From positions 1-64,000 of the forward strand of contig CAYYPK010000002.1 of the NCBI GenBank assembly GCA_964473525.1: 64,000 bases of DNA. Reading direction: 5' to 3'. Below, one piece after another: positions 34,437 through 43,049 of the stretch. The translations under genes and the position numbers were made by a program. The stretch's first letter is position 1, and every line of letters starts with the position of its first letter. The DNA is from GCA-2687025 sp964473525. GTDB lineage: Bacteria; Poribacteria; WGA-4E; GCA-2687025. The notes beneath the pieces are model-generated. The model saw only the letters and a program-made list of their open reading frames with translations, was not told the DNA's origin and ran no database searches.

Positions 34437-35411
34437 ATGCGACGGGTTCTCGCGGTAGCGGCGTGCGCCCTGGTGGCGCTTGGGGGAACGGCGCGCGCGC
34501 AACACGCGCGGCGTCTGGAGTTCACGTACACAGCGACGGTAAGCGACATCCCGGAGGACGCGGGCAGTGTCCGGATGTGGATGCCATACCCCGTGTCGAA
34601 CGCGTACCAGGACGTTGCAAGCGTGCGCATTGACGCGCCGTACCCAACGTCCATCGGCGCCGAGGCCGAGTATGGCAACTCCATCCTGTACATCGATGCG
34701 ACGGGCGCCGACGAAAGCTTCGTCGTGACGATGACGGTCGATGTGACGCGGCGGGAGCAAGTATCGGGCGAAACCGGCGGCGGCAAGGTCGGCGACGAGC
34801 TCCGTTCTCGGCTGCTGCAAGAGGACGCGCTCGTGCCGATCACCGGGCGCATCGCCGAGCTCTCGATCGAGGCGACCCGTGGGGCGCAGGAGTCGCTCAA
34901 GGGCCGCGCCATATACGACCACGTCACGAAGCTCATGACCTACGACAAGTCGGGTGAGGGCTGGGGGCGCGGCGACGCGATCTACGCGTGCGACGTTCAG
35001 ACCGGGAACTGCACGGACTTCCACTCGCTCATCATCGGGATGGCCCGCGCGCAGAATATACCTGCGGTGTTCGAGATCGGTGTGCCGATACCCCCGGATA
35101 AGACGGAGGGCGTTGTAGGTGGGTACCACTGCTGGGCAGAGCTCTACATCGACGGCTCTGGCTGGATCCCCGTGGACAGCTCCGAGGCGAGCAAGCACCC
35201 GGAGATGTTCGACTACTACTACGGTCACCTCGATGAGAACCGCATCTACTTCTCGCGCGGCCGAGACATCACGCTGACGCCGCCGCAGGAAGCCGGGCCG
35301 GTGAACTACCTCATCTATCCGTACGTCGAGGTCGACGGCGAGGTGCACGACGGCGTCGGGAAGTCGTTCGCCTTCCGCGACCTGGACGTACACGGCTCCG
35401 CGCAGCATTAG
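34437..35411 (+). CDS. Secreted transglutaminase-like protein
   Basis: 324 residues. ATG 34437 follows GGAGCAGG and opens a signal peptide (RRVLAVAACALVALGGTARA). The N-terminal half is a beta-rich domain (FTYTATVSDIPEDAGSVRMWMPYP) typical of bacterial transglutaminase-like proteins. The cysteine-protease-like triad is visible: Cys in TGNCTDFHSL, His in GGYHCWAELYI and Asp in WIPVDSSEA. Such periplasmic proteins act on amide bonds (cross-linking or hydrolysis); the target is unknown. A strong hairpin follows the gene at 35438. Confidence 0.85.
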   Translation: MRRVLAVAACALVALGGTARAQHARRLEFTYTATVSDIPEDAGSVRMWMPYPVSNAYQDVASVRIDAPYPTSIGAEAEYGNSILYIDATGADESFVVTMTVDVTRREQVSGETGGGKVGDELRSRLLQEDALVPITGRIAELSIEATRGAQESLKGRAIYDHVTKLMTYDKSGEGWGRGDAIYACDVQTGNCTDFHSLIIGMARAQNIPAVFEIGVPIPPDKTEGVVGGYHCWAELYIDGSGWIPVDSSEASKHPEMFDYYYGHLDENRIYFSRGRDITLTPPQEAGPVNYLIYPYVEVDGEVHDGVGKSFAFRDLDVHGSAQH

Positions 35412-35437
35412 ACGGTCGCCACGGGCGTCCGACCGAC

Positions 35438-35466
35438 AGCAGGGGCGAGACCAACTCGCCCCTGCT
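35438..35466 (+). terminator. Perfect 12-bp hairpin after the transglutaminase gene
   Basis: AGCAGGGGCGAG (35438-35449), loop ACCAA, CTCGCCCCTGCT (35455-35466): 12 perfect pairs, 27 bp past the stop. There is no U-tract, like the hairpin at 117-139. Confidence 0.55.
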
Positions 35467-35557
35467 CGCCTTGAGGCGGCGGCGCCCGACTGAACGAGCC
35501 GCCGACCACGTTTCGGCCCTGCTCTGGGGCGCCGGGTCGCGAGGAGTTCCTTACACC

Positions 35558-38035
35558 GTGTCAACCACGCCAGGTTCGCCGCTTCGGCAGGCCGTTCCGC
35601 GTCTGGCGCGTTGGCTGGCCGTGCTCGTCGGCATGATCGGGGCCGCTCTCGCAGCGGCGGAAACGCCCCCGGCCTTCCCTGACGATGTCCAGTACTTCCT
35701 CGGCGCGTACTGCGTGAGCTGTCACAGTGGCGGTGGCTCCCCGGCCGAGGTGGCGTTCGACGGCTTACGCGGCGCGGATTCGGTCGTCCGCCACCGGAAG
35801 GTCTGGGAGAGCGCCGTCCAGATGGTTCAGGCCGAAGGCATGCCGCCGGAGGGAGAGCCGCAGCCCAACGCCAGCGAAATCGCCTCCTTCGTATCTCGCG
35901 TCAGCGCGGCGTTCGACTACGCCGACCGCCACGCGGAACCCAACCCCGGGCGCGTCACGATGCGGCGTCTGAACCGCGTCGAATACAGGCACACAATTCG
36001 GGACCTCATAGGAGTCGACTTCGACCCAACCGCAGAATTCCCCTCGGACAACATCGGGTACGGCTTCGACAACATCGGTGACGTGCTGACTCTCTCGCCG
36101 ATGCTGATGGAGCGTTACCTCGCCGCGGCGGACAGCATCGCGCAACGCGCCATCTTCCCGTACCCACCCGACCCTCCTCTGAGGCGCGCGTGGCATCGTG
36201 GGATACAGCCGCGGGTCCAGGACCAGCCTGAAACCGTCGTGGAGGAGGACGCGGCCGAGGCCGTCGCACGGGAGGACGCCGCGAAGGAGCCGCTCGTCAT
36301 CGGCCATTGGCGCCGAGTCTCAACCGCTGGCTCAGATCCCGTCGAGAGCGGCCCGCTCTACGCCGAGCCGCCGTGGCAGGAACGCGCGGACTACATCTTC
36401 CGCGCGCGCATCTGCGCCAAGAGCCCACCGCCCGTGCGGGTCGCCGCGCTCATCTACGGCGAGGGGCTCAGCGACCCGTTGTCGGAAGCCCAGGTCGCCG
36501 CGCTCGCAGGTGAAGCGCCGCAGCCAGCGCAGCTCCTAGGGGTGGTCGAGGTGACCGCGGACGACCGCGACGACGCACAGACTATCGAGATTCCGCTTCC
36601 CGCCATGCCCGAATGGCAAGGCGTGATGCTGGCGCTCATCGCGCCCGGCGACGGAGAGCCGCCGGCAGAGGCGTGGGTCCAGCGTATCGAGCTCGAGGGG
36701 CCGCTCGACACGCGCCCCGACAGTCACTACCGACTCCTGGGACGCGCGGATGGCGAACCCACCGCTACGCGCACTCGCGAAGTCCTAACGCGATTCCTGG
36801 GCCGCGCGTATCGACGCCCGCCTACCGACGACGAAGTATCCCGCATGGCTGAGCTGGTCGACGGCGTCGTCGCCGACGGCGAGAACTGGGAGTCGGGGAT
36901 GCAGCTCGCGATTCAGGCCACTCTCTGCTCGCCGAAGTTCCTGTTCCGCGTGGAACAGGACGAGCGACCGGAGAGCGAGGGTACCGAGTACCTGGACGAG
37001 TTCCACCTCGCCTCGCGGCTCGCGTACTTCCTCTGGAGCTCCATGCCGGACGACGAACTGCTGAACGCGGCCGCGCGGAACGACCTCGCCGCGAACATCG
37101 AAGCGCACGCGCGCCGCATGTTGGGGGATCCCAAGTCGCGGGCGCTGGTCGAGAGCTTCGCGCCGCAGTGGCTACAGATCCAGCGGATAGCGACGTTCCG
37201 GCCGGACCCGGGGATGTTCCCAACCTTCGATGGCAGACTGCGCGCGGCCATGCTGCAAGAGACGTCCCTGTTCTTTGAGTCCGTGATGCGCGAGGACCGC
37301 AGCATCCTGGATCTCATCGATGCGGACTACACGTTCCTCAACGAGCCGCTCGCAAGTCACTACGGCATCGCCTCGACGGACGGCGAGGAGATCGTGGGCG
37401 ATGAGTTCCGGCGGGTATCCCTGTCGGGAGGCCAGCGCGGCGGATTGCTGACCCAGGCGAGTGTGTTGACCGTCACGTCCAATCCGACGCGCACCTCGCC
37501 TGTGAAACGCGGTCGCTGGGCGCTGGAGCAGATCCTCGGCGCGCCGCCTCCACCCCCTCCTCCCAACGTGCCGGAGCTACCCGAGGACGAAGGGGCGGTC
37601 AGCAGCGGATCTCTGCGCGAGCGTATGGAGATACACCGCAGGAACCCAAGTTGCGCCAACTGCCACAGGGAGATGGACGCCATCGGGTTCGCGTTCGAGA
37701 ACTACGACGCGATCGGCGCCTATCGAGAGATGGACGGCCCGTTCGAGATCGACTCGGCAGGCGAACTCGCCGACGGCACGCGGTTTCAGGGCGCCCAGGA
37801 CTTGAAGGCGATCATCGCGCGGCGCAAGACGCCCTTCGCGCGGTGCCTCGTGGAGAAGATGATGACGTACGCTCTGGGCCGCGGAATGGAGAGCTACGAC
37901 CGCCCAGTTGTCGAGGCGATCGTACAGCGGTTGGCGGAACAGGACTACAGGTTCTCCGCGCTCGTGGCAGAGATCGTCAGAAGCGACCCGTTCCTCAAGC
38001 GGCGCGGGGCTCTGCTGGTAGACGACTCGGATTGA
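35558..38035 (+). CDS. DUF1592/DUF1588 family c-type cytochrome protein
   Basis: 825 residues from GTG 35558 (GAGGAG upstream). Order: signal/TM (WLAVLVGMIGAALAAAE); a PSCyt1-type haem site YCVSCHSGGG; DUF1587 (RLNRVEYRHTIRDLIGVDFDPTAEFPSDN); a variable middle; DUF1595 (FLGRAYRRPPTDDEV); DUF1592 (FLFRVEQDERPE...FHLASRLAYFLWSSMPDDEL); DUF1588 (QRGGLLTQASVLTVTSNPTRTSPVKRG, a Pro run and a second CxxCH in SCANCHREMD); DUF1585 at the C-terminus. This combination is abundant in Planctomycetes, Verrucomicrobia and Poribacteria. Its partner there is usually a DUF1552 gene next door, which is absent here. Redox function is likely; substrate unknown. Confidence 0.88.
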   Translation: MSTTPGSPLRQAVPRLARWLAVLVGMIGAALAAAETPPAFPDDVQYFLGAYCVSCHSGGGSPAEVAFDGLRGADSVVRHRKVWESAVQMVQAEGMPPEGEPQPNASEIASFVSRVSAAFDYADRHAEPNPGRVTMRRLNRVEYRHTIRDLIGVDFDPTAEFPSDNIGYGFDNIGDVLTLSPMLMERYLAAADSIAQRAIFPYPPDPPLRRAWHRGIQPRVQDQPETVVEEDAAEAVAREDAAKEPLVIGHWRRVSTAGSDPVESGPLYAEPPWQERADYIFRARICAKSPPPVRVAALIYGEGLSDPLSEAQVAALAGEAPQPAQLLGVVEVTADDRDDAQTIEIPLPAMPEWQGVMLALIAPGDGEPPAEAWVQRIELEGPLDTRPDSHYRLLGRADGEPTATRTREVLTRFLGRAYRRPPTDDEVSRMAELVDGVVADGENWESGMQLAIQATLCSPKFLFRVEQDERPESEGTEYLDEFHLASRLAYFLWSSMPDDELLNAAARNDLAANIEAHARRMLGDPKSRALVESFAPQWLQIQRIATFRPDPGMFPTFDGRLRAAMLQETSLFFESVMREDRSILDLIDADYTFLNEPLASHYGIASTDGEEIVGDEFRRVSLSGGQRGGLLTQASVLTVTSNPTRTSPVKRGRWALEQILGAPPPPPPPNVPELPEDEGAVSSGSLRERMEIHRRNPSCANCHREMDAIGFAFENYDAIGAYREMDGPFEIDSAGELADGTRFQGAQDLKAIIARRKTPFARCLVEKMMTYALGRGMESYDRPVVEAIVQRLAEQDYRFSALVAEIVRSDPFLKRRGALLVDDSD

Positions 38036-38334
38036 CCCGCTGCGCTGACGCCGCGTAAGGCGCGCGCTAGTGGGAGTCCACGCCGCGGCCCTGCTGCCCG
38101 CGGCCCATGCCCCAGAAATGCGCGGCGGATGCGACGACCGTGGACGTACACCGACCCGGCCCGAGTAGCCTGCCTCCAGCCGAGTGGGCTTCGCCGACTC
38201 ACGCGCTCCACTTAACAGCCGTACGCCGCCGCCCGCTCCAGCGCGTTGAGCCGCACACGGGCGGATGCTAGACTCGCGCCGGCCTGGACCTGAACCTCAA
38301 GCCGCCACCTGACTCCGCCACGGAAGGACGCCGA
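38036..38334. other. Intergenic region before the PEP-hydrolase-like operon
   Basis: No gene-like frame recognised. It holds a 7-bp GCCGCGG/CCGCGGC hairpin (38082-38104), possibly ending the DUF1592 transcript, and the promoter at 38246-38274. Confidence 0.4.
38246..38274 (+). promoter_or_regulatory. Putative sigma70-type promoter of the 38.3-41.8 kb operon
   Basis: TTGAGC (38246-38251), a 17-nt spacer, TAGACT (38269-38274), 60 bp upstream of ATG 38335. Confidence 0.5.
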
Positions 38335-39180
38335 ATGCCAAACCCACACACGCGAGACGAGGTGCTTGCCCGCCTGCACCGTACTTTGGACGAGGGCAGG
38401 CCGATCATCGCCGCAGGCGCGGGAACAGGCATATCCGCTAAGTTCATCGAGCGAGGCGGAGCGGACCTCATCATCATCTACAACTCCGGGCGGTTCAGGA
38501 TGTCCGGCTTCGGCTCCTGCGCGGGACTGCTAGCGTACGGCGACGCCAACCAGATCGTCATGGAGATGGGCGAGCGAGAGGTGCTCCCAGTCGTCGAAGA
38601 TATACCCGTGATCGCCGGCGTAAACGGCAGCGACCCAACGCGACGGATGTGGCACTTCCTCAAGCAGGTCGACGCCATGGGATTCTCCGGCGTCAACAAC
38701 TTCCCCACCGTGGGAGTCATCGACGGGCACTTCCGCGTGACCCTCGAAGAGACGGGCATGGGCTTCTACACGGAAGTCGACATGATCCGCATCGCCAGGG
38801 AGATGGGGCTGTTCACCATCGTCTACGTCTTCAACGCCGAGGAGTCGCGCGCGATGGCCGAAGCGGGCGCGGACGTCATCATCGCCCATTGCGCGACGAC
38901 CGTCGGCGGCTCCATTGGCGTCGGCACCGCCATGTCGCTCGACGACGCGGCACAGCTCGTACAGACCGTCATCGACGCTGGCCGCGAGAAGAAGGACGAC
39001 ACGCTGTTCCTCTCGCATGGCGGCCCGATCGCCACGCCGTCGGACGCGGCCTACATCAACCAGCACACCGACGCGGTGGGCTTTGTTGGCGCATCAAGCC
39101 TGGAGCGGTTCGCCACCGAGGCGTCGGTCGAGGCGCTGACTCGCGAATTCAAGGCGATCCCGCTGGACCGCGCGGAGTAG
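38335..39180 (+). CDS. Phosphoenolpyruvate hydrolase-like TIM-barrel protein
   Basis: 281 residues, ATG preceded by GGAAGGAC. It covers the PF09370 (PEP hydrolase/TIM-barrel signal transduction) family: GRPIIAAGAGTGISAKFIERGGADLIIIYNSGRFRM, PVIAGVNGSDP, GFSGVNNFPTVGVIDG, GMGFYTEVDMIRIA, and LFLSHGGPIATPSDA. These proteins resemble isocitrate-lyase/PEP-mutase-type barrels; the reaction in bacteria is poorly defined. The next gene starts 6 bp after its stop, so it leads a three-gene operon with an M81 protein and an enolase-superfamily enzyme. Confidence 0.85.
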   Translation: MPNPHTRDEVLARLHRTLDEGRPIIAAGAGTGISAKFIERGGADLIIIYNSGRFRMSGFGSCAGLLAYGDANQIVMEMGEREVLPVVEDIPVIAGVNGSDPTRRMWHFLKQVDAMGFSGVNNFPTVGVIDGHFRVTLEETGMGFYTEVDMIRIAREMGLFTIVYVFNAEESRAMAEAGADVIIAHCATTVGGSIGVGTAMSLDDAAQLVQTVIDAGREKKDDTLFLSHGGPIATPSDAAYINQHTDAVGFVGASSLERFATEASVEALTREFKAIPLDRAE

Positions 39181-39186
39181 AGCCAG

Positions 39187-40707
39187 ATGCCGTTCAGGTT
39201 CCTATCCGCCCAGTTCGGTCACGAGACAAACACCTTCGCGACCACGCCCACGCGCCTGGACGACTTTGTGCTGGGGTCTCCTGGCCCTGAGTTCGGGTCG
39301 CGCGCGACGATCGTCGAGGCGCGGCGCGGGACACGCACCATCCATGGCGGGTTCATCGACGCCGCAGCCACGCACGCGGTCGACCTGACGCCCATACTCG
39401 CCACGTTCGCGCAGCCCAGCGGTATCGTGGAAGCCGCAGCCTACGACCACGTCAAGGGCGCGTTGCTCCGGCGCCTGGTGGCCGTCGGACGTTGCGACGC
39501 CATCCTCCTGGATCTGCACGGAGCGATGGTCGTCGCCGGGATCGAGGACGCCGAGGGCGACACCATCGCCGCCGTTCGGGCCGCCGTCGGCGCCGCAGTT
39601 CCCATCGTCGTGACGCTGGACTCGCACGCCAACGTCACCGCAGCCATGGCGGCCGCAGCGGACGTGATCGTCGGATTCGACGAGTACCCGCACGTCGATA
39701 TGTACGAGCGGGGCATGGAGGCGGTCGACATCGCCGTCAGCATCGCGGCAGGCGAACTGCGACCAACGCTTGCGTACGCCCAACTGCCGCTGTTGACGAT
39801 GCCGCCCAGGCAATACACACGGCAGGAGCCCATGCGATCCGTCCTCGAACTCGCGTGGGAGATCGAGCGCGACCCGGCCGTCGCGAACGTGACCGTTAGC
39901 GTTGGGTTCCCGTACTCAGACATACGAGACGCAGGCGTGTCCGTGTGCGTCACCACGAATGACAACATGGAACTTGCGCGCCGTGGCGCCCAGCGCGTCG
40001 CCGCTGCTCTGTGGGAGGCGCGCGACGACTTCGAGGTCGAGCTGACGCCCGTGTCCGACGTCATCGACTACGTCGAGAGCCAGGCGACCGGCCTGGTCGT
40101 CCTGGCCGATGGATCGGACAACCCGGGCGGCGGCGGCCCGGCGGACGGCACGGTGATCCTGCAAGAGCTCGTCGCGCGCGACGTGCAGGGCGCGACGGTG
40201 GCGGTGGTCGTAGACCCGGAGTCCGTGAAGGCTGCGGCGGCCGCGGGTGTGGGCGCCACGGTCGAGCTCGAGGTTGGAGGCAAGACGGACGACCTGCACG
40301 GGGCGCCATTGCCTCTGAGAGGCTACGTGCGCCTGGTGTCCGACGGTCGGTTCGAGTTGCGCGGACCAATGGGCAAGGGGTCGACCGCGGACTATGGTCT
40401 TGTCGTCGTGTTCGTGGTTGGCGGCGTCGAGGTGCTACTCACCGAGCGCAGGCTCCAGCCGTACGACGCGGAGCTGCTGCGCAGCGTCGGCATCGAGCCA
40501 TCGCGGCGGCGGCTCATCGCGCTGAAGTCCGCGGTGCACTTCAAGCAGACGTACGAGGCCATCGCCGAGAGGATCTTCGACGCCGACACGCCCGGGGTGC
40601 ACCGCCCCACGTTCGACGCGTACACGTATCGGAACCTGCGGCCTGGCGTGTACCCACTCTCGGACGTGTCGGCGCCGCCAGACTTCGTCGTGGACTTCGC
40701 TCCATGA
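39187..40707 (+). CDS. M81 family metallopeptidase (MlrC-like)
   Basis: 506 residues, the usual length. The N-terminal FLSAQFGHETNTFATTPT and the two metal-binding blocks LLDLHGAMVVAGIEDAEGD and VTLDSHANVTAAM are diagnostic of MlrC-type proteins (founder: microcystin degradation MlrC). GGMEA-type YERGMEAVD, SDNPGGGGPADGT and a C-terminal VHFKQTYEAIA complete the family pattern. The last four bases overlap the start of the next gene (ATGA), so translation is coupled. In environmental bacteria M81 genes usually sit in catabolic clusters and probably hydrolyse small amides or peptides; the microcystin role should not be assumed. Confidence 0.9.
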   Translation: MPFRFLSAQFGHETNTFATTPTRLDDFVLGSPGPEFGSRATIVEARRGTRTIHGGFIDAAATHAVDLTPILATFAQPSGIVEAAAYDHVKGALLRRLVAVGRCDAILLDLHGAMVVAGIEDAEGDTIAAVRAAVGAAVPIVVTLDSHANVTAAMAAAADVIVGFDEYPHVDMYERGMEAVDIAVSIAAGELRPTLAYAQLPLLTMPPRQYTRQEPMRSVLELAWEIERDPAVANVTVSVGFPYSDIRDAGVSVCVTTNDNMELARRGAQRVAAALWEARDDFEVELTPVSDVIDYVESQATGLVVLADGSDNPGGGGPADGTVILQELVARDVQGATVAVVVDPESVKAAAAAGVGATVELEVGGKTDDLHGAPLPLRGYVRLVSDGRFELRGPMGKGSTADYGLVVVFVVGGVEVLLTERRLQPYDAELLRSVGIEPSRRRLIALKSAVHFKQTYEAIAERIFDADTPGVHRPTFDAYTYRNLRPGVYPLSDVSAPPDFVVDFAP

Positions 40708-41807
40708 AGATAGAGAGCCTCGAGACGCTTCGAGTTCCCGTCAATCGCCGAGGCGACTGGATCTTCGTCGTTGTGCGGGCGGACAACGGGCTGTCTGGCG
40801 TCGGCGAGGCGTCACAGGGAGGCAGAAACGACGCCGCGGAAGCCGCGCTGCACACGCTGGCTCCGCGCCTCGAAGGCGCCAGCGTTGGGGACATAGAACA
40901 GCTCCACTCGCGGTTCTACGCCTCGGACGAGGGACGCCCGTACCACACTGCGGTCAGCGCGGTGGAGCACGCCCTGTGGGACATACTCGGCAAGGCGCTC
41001 GACACGCCCACTCACGGTCTCCTGGGCGGCCGCGTGCGCGACTCGCTGCGTGTGTACGCCAACATCAACCGCGCCACGGAAGACAGGGGCCCAGAGGGTT
41101 TCGCGCGCAACGCCATGCGCGCCGTCGACGACGGTTTCACGGGCGTGAAGCTGGCGCCCTTCGACGACCTGAGACCGGCCGACATGGCGCGCCACAGTCT
41201 TGGGCCGACGGTAAGGGTCGGCATCGACCGCGTGCGAGCGGTACGCGAAGCCGTCGGGCCGGATGTCGACGTCATGGTCGACTGCCACTCGCGCTTCTCA
41301 CCCGGCCTCGCGGTGCAGACCGCGCGGGAAATGGACGACCTGCGGCTGTGCTGGCTAGAGGATCCTGTCCCGCTGACCGACCTCGACGGACTCCGCCACG
41401 TGTACGAGCACACGTCCATGCCCATCGCCACGGGCGAAACAGTGCGCACGCTCGCTGGCTTTCACCGTCTGCTCAGCACGCGCGTTGCGGACTACATCTT
41501 GCCCGACGTCAAACACGTGGGCGGCGTCCTGGCCTTGAAGAAGATCGCCGCCATGGCTCAGGCCGCCAACGTCCTGGTGGCTCCGCACAACCCCAGCGGC
41601 CCCGTCGCCACAGCCGCGAGCGCGCAGTGCATGGCGACCGTGCCTAACTTCGCGATACTGGAGTACGCCTGGGGCGAGGTAGACTGGCGCGCGTCCCTCA
41701 CGACCCCGGAGGAGCGTGTCGTGGGTGGCTCGATCGAGGTCGGCTCAGGCGCGGGCCTGGGTATCGAACTCTCGTCGGCGGCCGCGGCGCGGGGTCTGTC
41801 GCAGTGA
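40704..41807 (+). CDS. Mandelate racemase/muconate lactonizing enzyme family protein
   Basis: 367 residues; ATG 40704 overlaps the stop of the M81 gene. The enolase-superfamily ligands are in order: VMVDCHSRF (Asp), CWLEDPVPL (Glu), ATGETVRT (Glu), LPDVKHVGG (Asp) and LVAPHNPSGP (His). The capping domain has ADNGLSGVGEASQGG and SAVEHALWDILGKAL. The H-x-D dyad and Asp-x-His pattern place it with mandelate racemase-like sugar-acid dehydratases, distinct from the DgoD-like enzyme at 9701. It ends the operon begun at 38335. Confidence 0.88.
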   Translation: MKIESLETLRVPVNRRGDWIFVVVRADNGLSGVGEASQGGRNDAAEAALHTLAPRLEGASVGDIEQLHSRFYASDEGRPYHTAVSAVEHALWDILGKALDTPTHGLLGGRVRDSLRVYANINRATEDRGPEGFARNAMRAVDDGFTGVKLAPFDDLRPADMARHSLGPTVRVGIDRVRAVREAVGPDVDVMVDCHSRFSPGLAVQTAREMDDLRLCWLEDPVPLTDLDGLRHVYEHTSMPIATGETVRTLAGFHRLLSTRVADYILPDVKHVGGVLALKKIAAMAQAANVLVAPHNPSGPVATAASAQCMATVPNFAILEYAWGEVDWRASLTTPEERVVGGSIEVGSGAGLGIELSSAAAARGLSQ

Positions 41808-41912
41808 CGCCGGGCATCGCTGGACTGCGGGCGCCTTGTGGACTTGCCACGCGCGATGACCTACTATAGAGCCGATGTATCACCCCGGGGTATGGGCTCA
41901 GGACAACGTTAC

Positions 41913-42680
41913 ATGAGCGACGAAAGCGACGCTAGAGTCGCACGCGTCGACGGGCGTAGCACCGAGCCCGGCGGGCTCATTGCTCGCTGGCTTAGCACCG
42001 TGCGCGAGGACATAGACGCCGCCCTCGAACGCGACCCGGCGGCGCGCAACTGGCTCGAGGTCGTGCTGTGCTATCCGGGCTGGCACGCGGTGATGATCCA
42101 CCGCGTGGCGCACTGGATGTGGCAGCACAAAGGGAAGCTGCCCGCGCGTCTCCTGTCTACGTGGGCGCGGTTCTTCACCGGGATCGAGATCCACCCAGCC
42201 GCGCGGATCGGGCCAGGCCTGTTCATCGACCACGGCATGGGCGTCGTCATCGGCGAGACCGCCATCGTAGGTCGCAACGTGACGCTCTATCACGGCGTGA
42301 CCCTCGGAGGCCGCAGCCGGGAGCGGACCAAGCGGCATCCCACGGTGAAGAGCAACGTCGTCATCGGCGCGGGCGCCGAGGTGTTGGGGCCTGTCACGAT
42401 CGACGAACACGCGCGCATAGGAGCGGGCTCCGTCGTCGTCACTGACGTTCCCCCGAACTCGGTCATCGTTGGCGTGCCGGGACGAGTGACGTTCCGCGAT
42501 GGCGTCCGCACGGACGATGGCATCGACCTCGCGCACGACGAACTGCCCGACCCCGTCGTGCATGCGATGGAATGCCTGCTGGACCGAGTGCGCGTCCTGG
42601 AGGCGCAACTGGACGAGATGCGCCGTCTGAAGTCGCAAGACCCAGACGAGACGCTGCCGCACCCTTACGATGAGCTTTGA
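41913..42680 (+). CDS. cysE: Serine O-acetyltransferase
   Basis: 255 residues from ATG 41913. Earlier candidates are ATG 41892 and GTG 41838, but a TATAGA -10-like box at 41865-41870 lies downstream of 41838 and argues against that one. The N-terminal helical SATase domain (VREDIDAALERDPAARNWLEVVLCYPGWHAVMIHRVAHWMW) leads into the left-handed beta helix: FTGIEIHPAARIGPGLFIDHGMGVVIGETAIVGRNVTLYHGVTLGG. The catalytic Asp/His (IDHG) and acetyl-CoA loop are present. It makes O-acetylserine for cysteine synthesis. The C-terminal tail (RVRVLEAQLDEM) is charged and longer than in short bacterial forms. No cysK is adjacent. Confidence 0.9.
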   Translation: MSDESDARVARVDGRSTEPGGLIARWLSTVREDIDAALERDPAARNWLEVVLCYPGWHAVMIHRVAHWMWQHKGKLPARLLSTWARFFTGIEIHPAARIGPGLFIDHGMGVVIGETAIVGRNVTLYHGVTLGGRSRERTKRHPTVKSNVVIGAGAEVLGPVTIDEHARIGAGSVVVTDVPPNSVIVGVPGRVTFRDGVRTDDGIDLAHDELPDPVVHAMECLLDRVRVLEAQLDEMRRLKSQDPDETLPHPYDEL

Positions 42681-42707
42681 GGCGACGAACTCTAAGGTGG
42701 GCGACCC

Positions 42708-43049
42708 GTGGCGAGCGACCGGCCGACGGACGTGCTCTACCAGATATGCTCCGAGCATCCTCGCGCCGGGGATCGCGACGCTCCATGCCCGGCCGACCGA
42801 GACGGCATTGAGGGCCCATCGACGGTTTCGCACGTCCTGTGGCGCTATCCAGCGTGCGCCACGGTACTGAATCGTCACGGTCTGAACTGCTGCGCGTGTG
42901 TCAATTCCGGCGCGTCCACGGTCGAATCGATCGCCCGAATCCTCGACGTGACGCTCCCAGAACTCCTCACGGAGTTGCGCATCGCCGCGCGCATAGCCGC
43001 GCCCAACGCCGCACGGCTTCCGAGCAACATGGGTAAGGAGAGCGATTAA
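42708..43049 (+). CDS. DUF1858 domain protein (disulfide-centre type)
   Basis: 113 residues; GTG 42708 follows AAGGTGG. Residues about 40-95 match DUF1858 (hybrid-cluster-protein-associated redox disulfide domain): VSHVLWRYPACATVLNRHGLNCCACVNSGASTVESIARILDV. The CCxC group sits where the family has its CxxC. Small and soluble; probably a redox or cluster-handling module. The next gene's GTG immediately follows its TAA, so the two are very likely coupled. Confidence 0.7.
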   Translation: MASDRPTDVLYQICSEHPRAGDRDAPCPADRDGIEGPSTVSHVLWRYPACATVLNRHGLNCCACVNSGASTVESIARILDVTLPELLTELRIAARIAAPNAARLPSNMGKESD

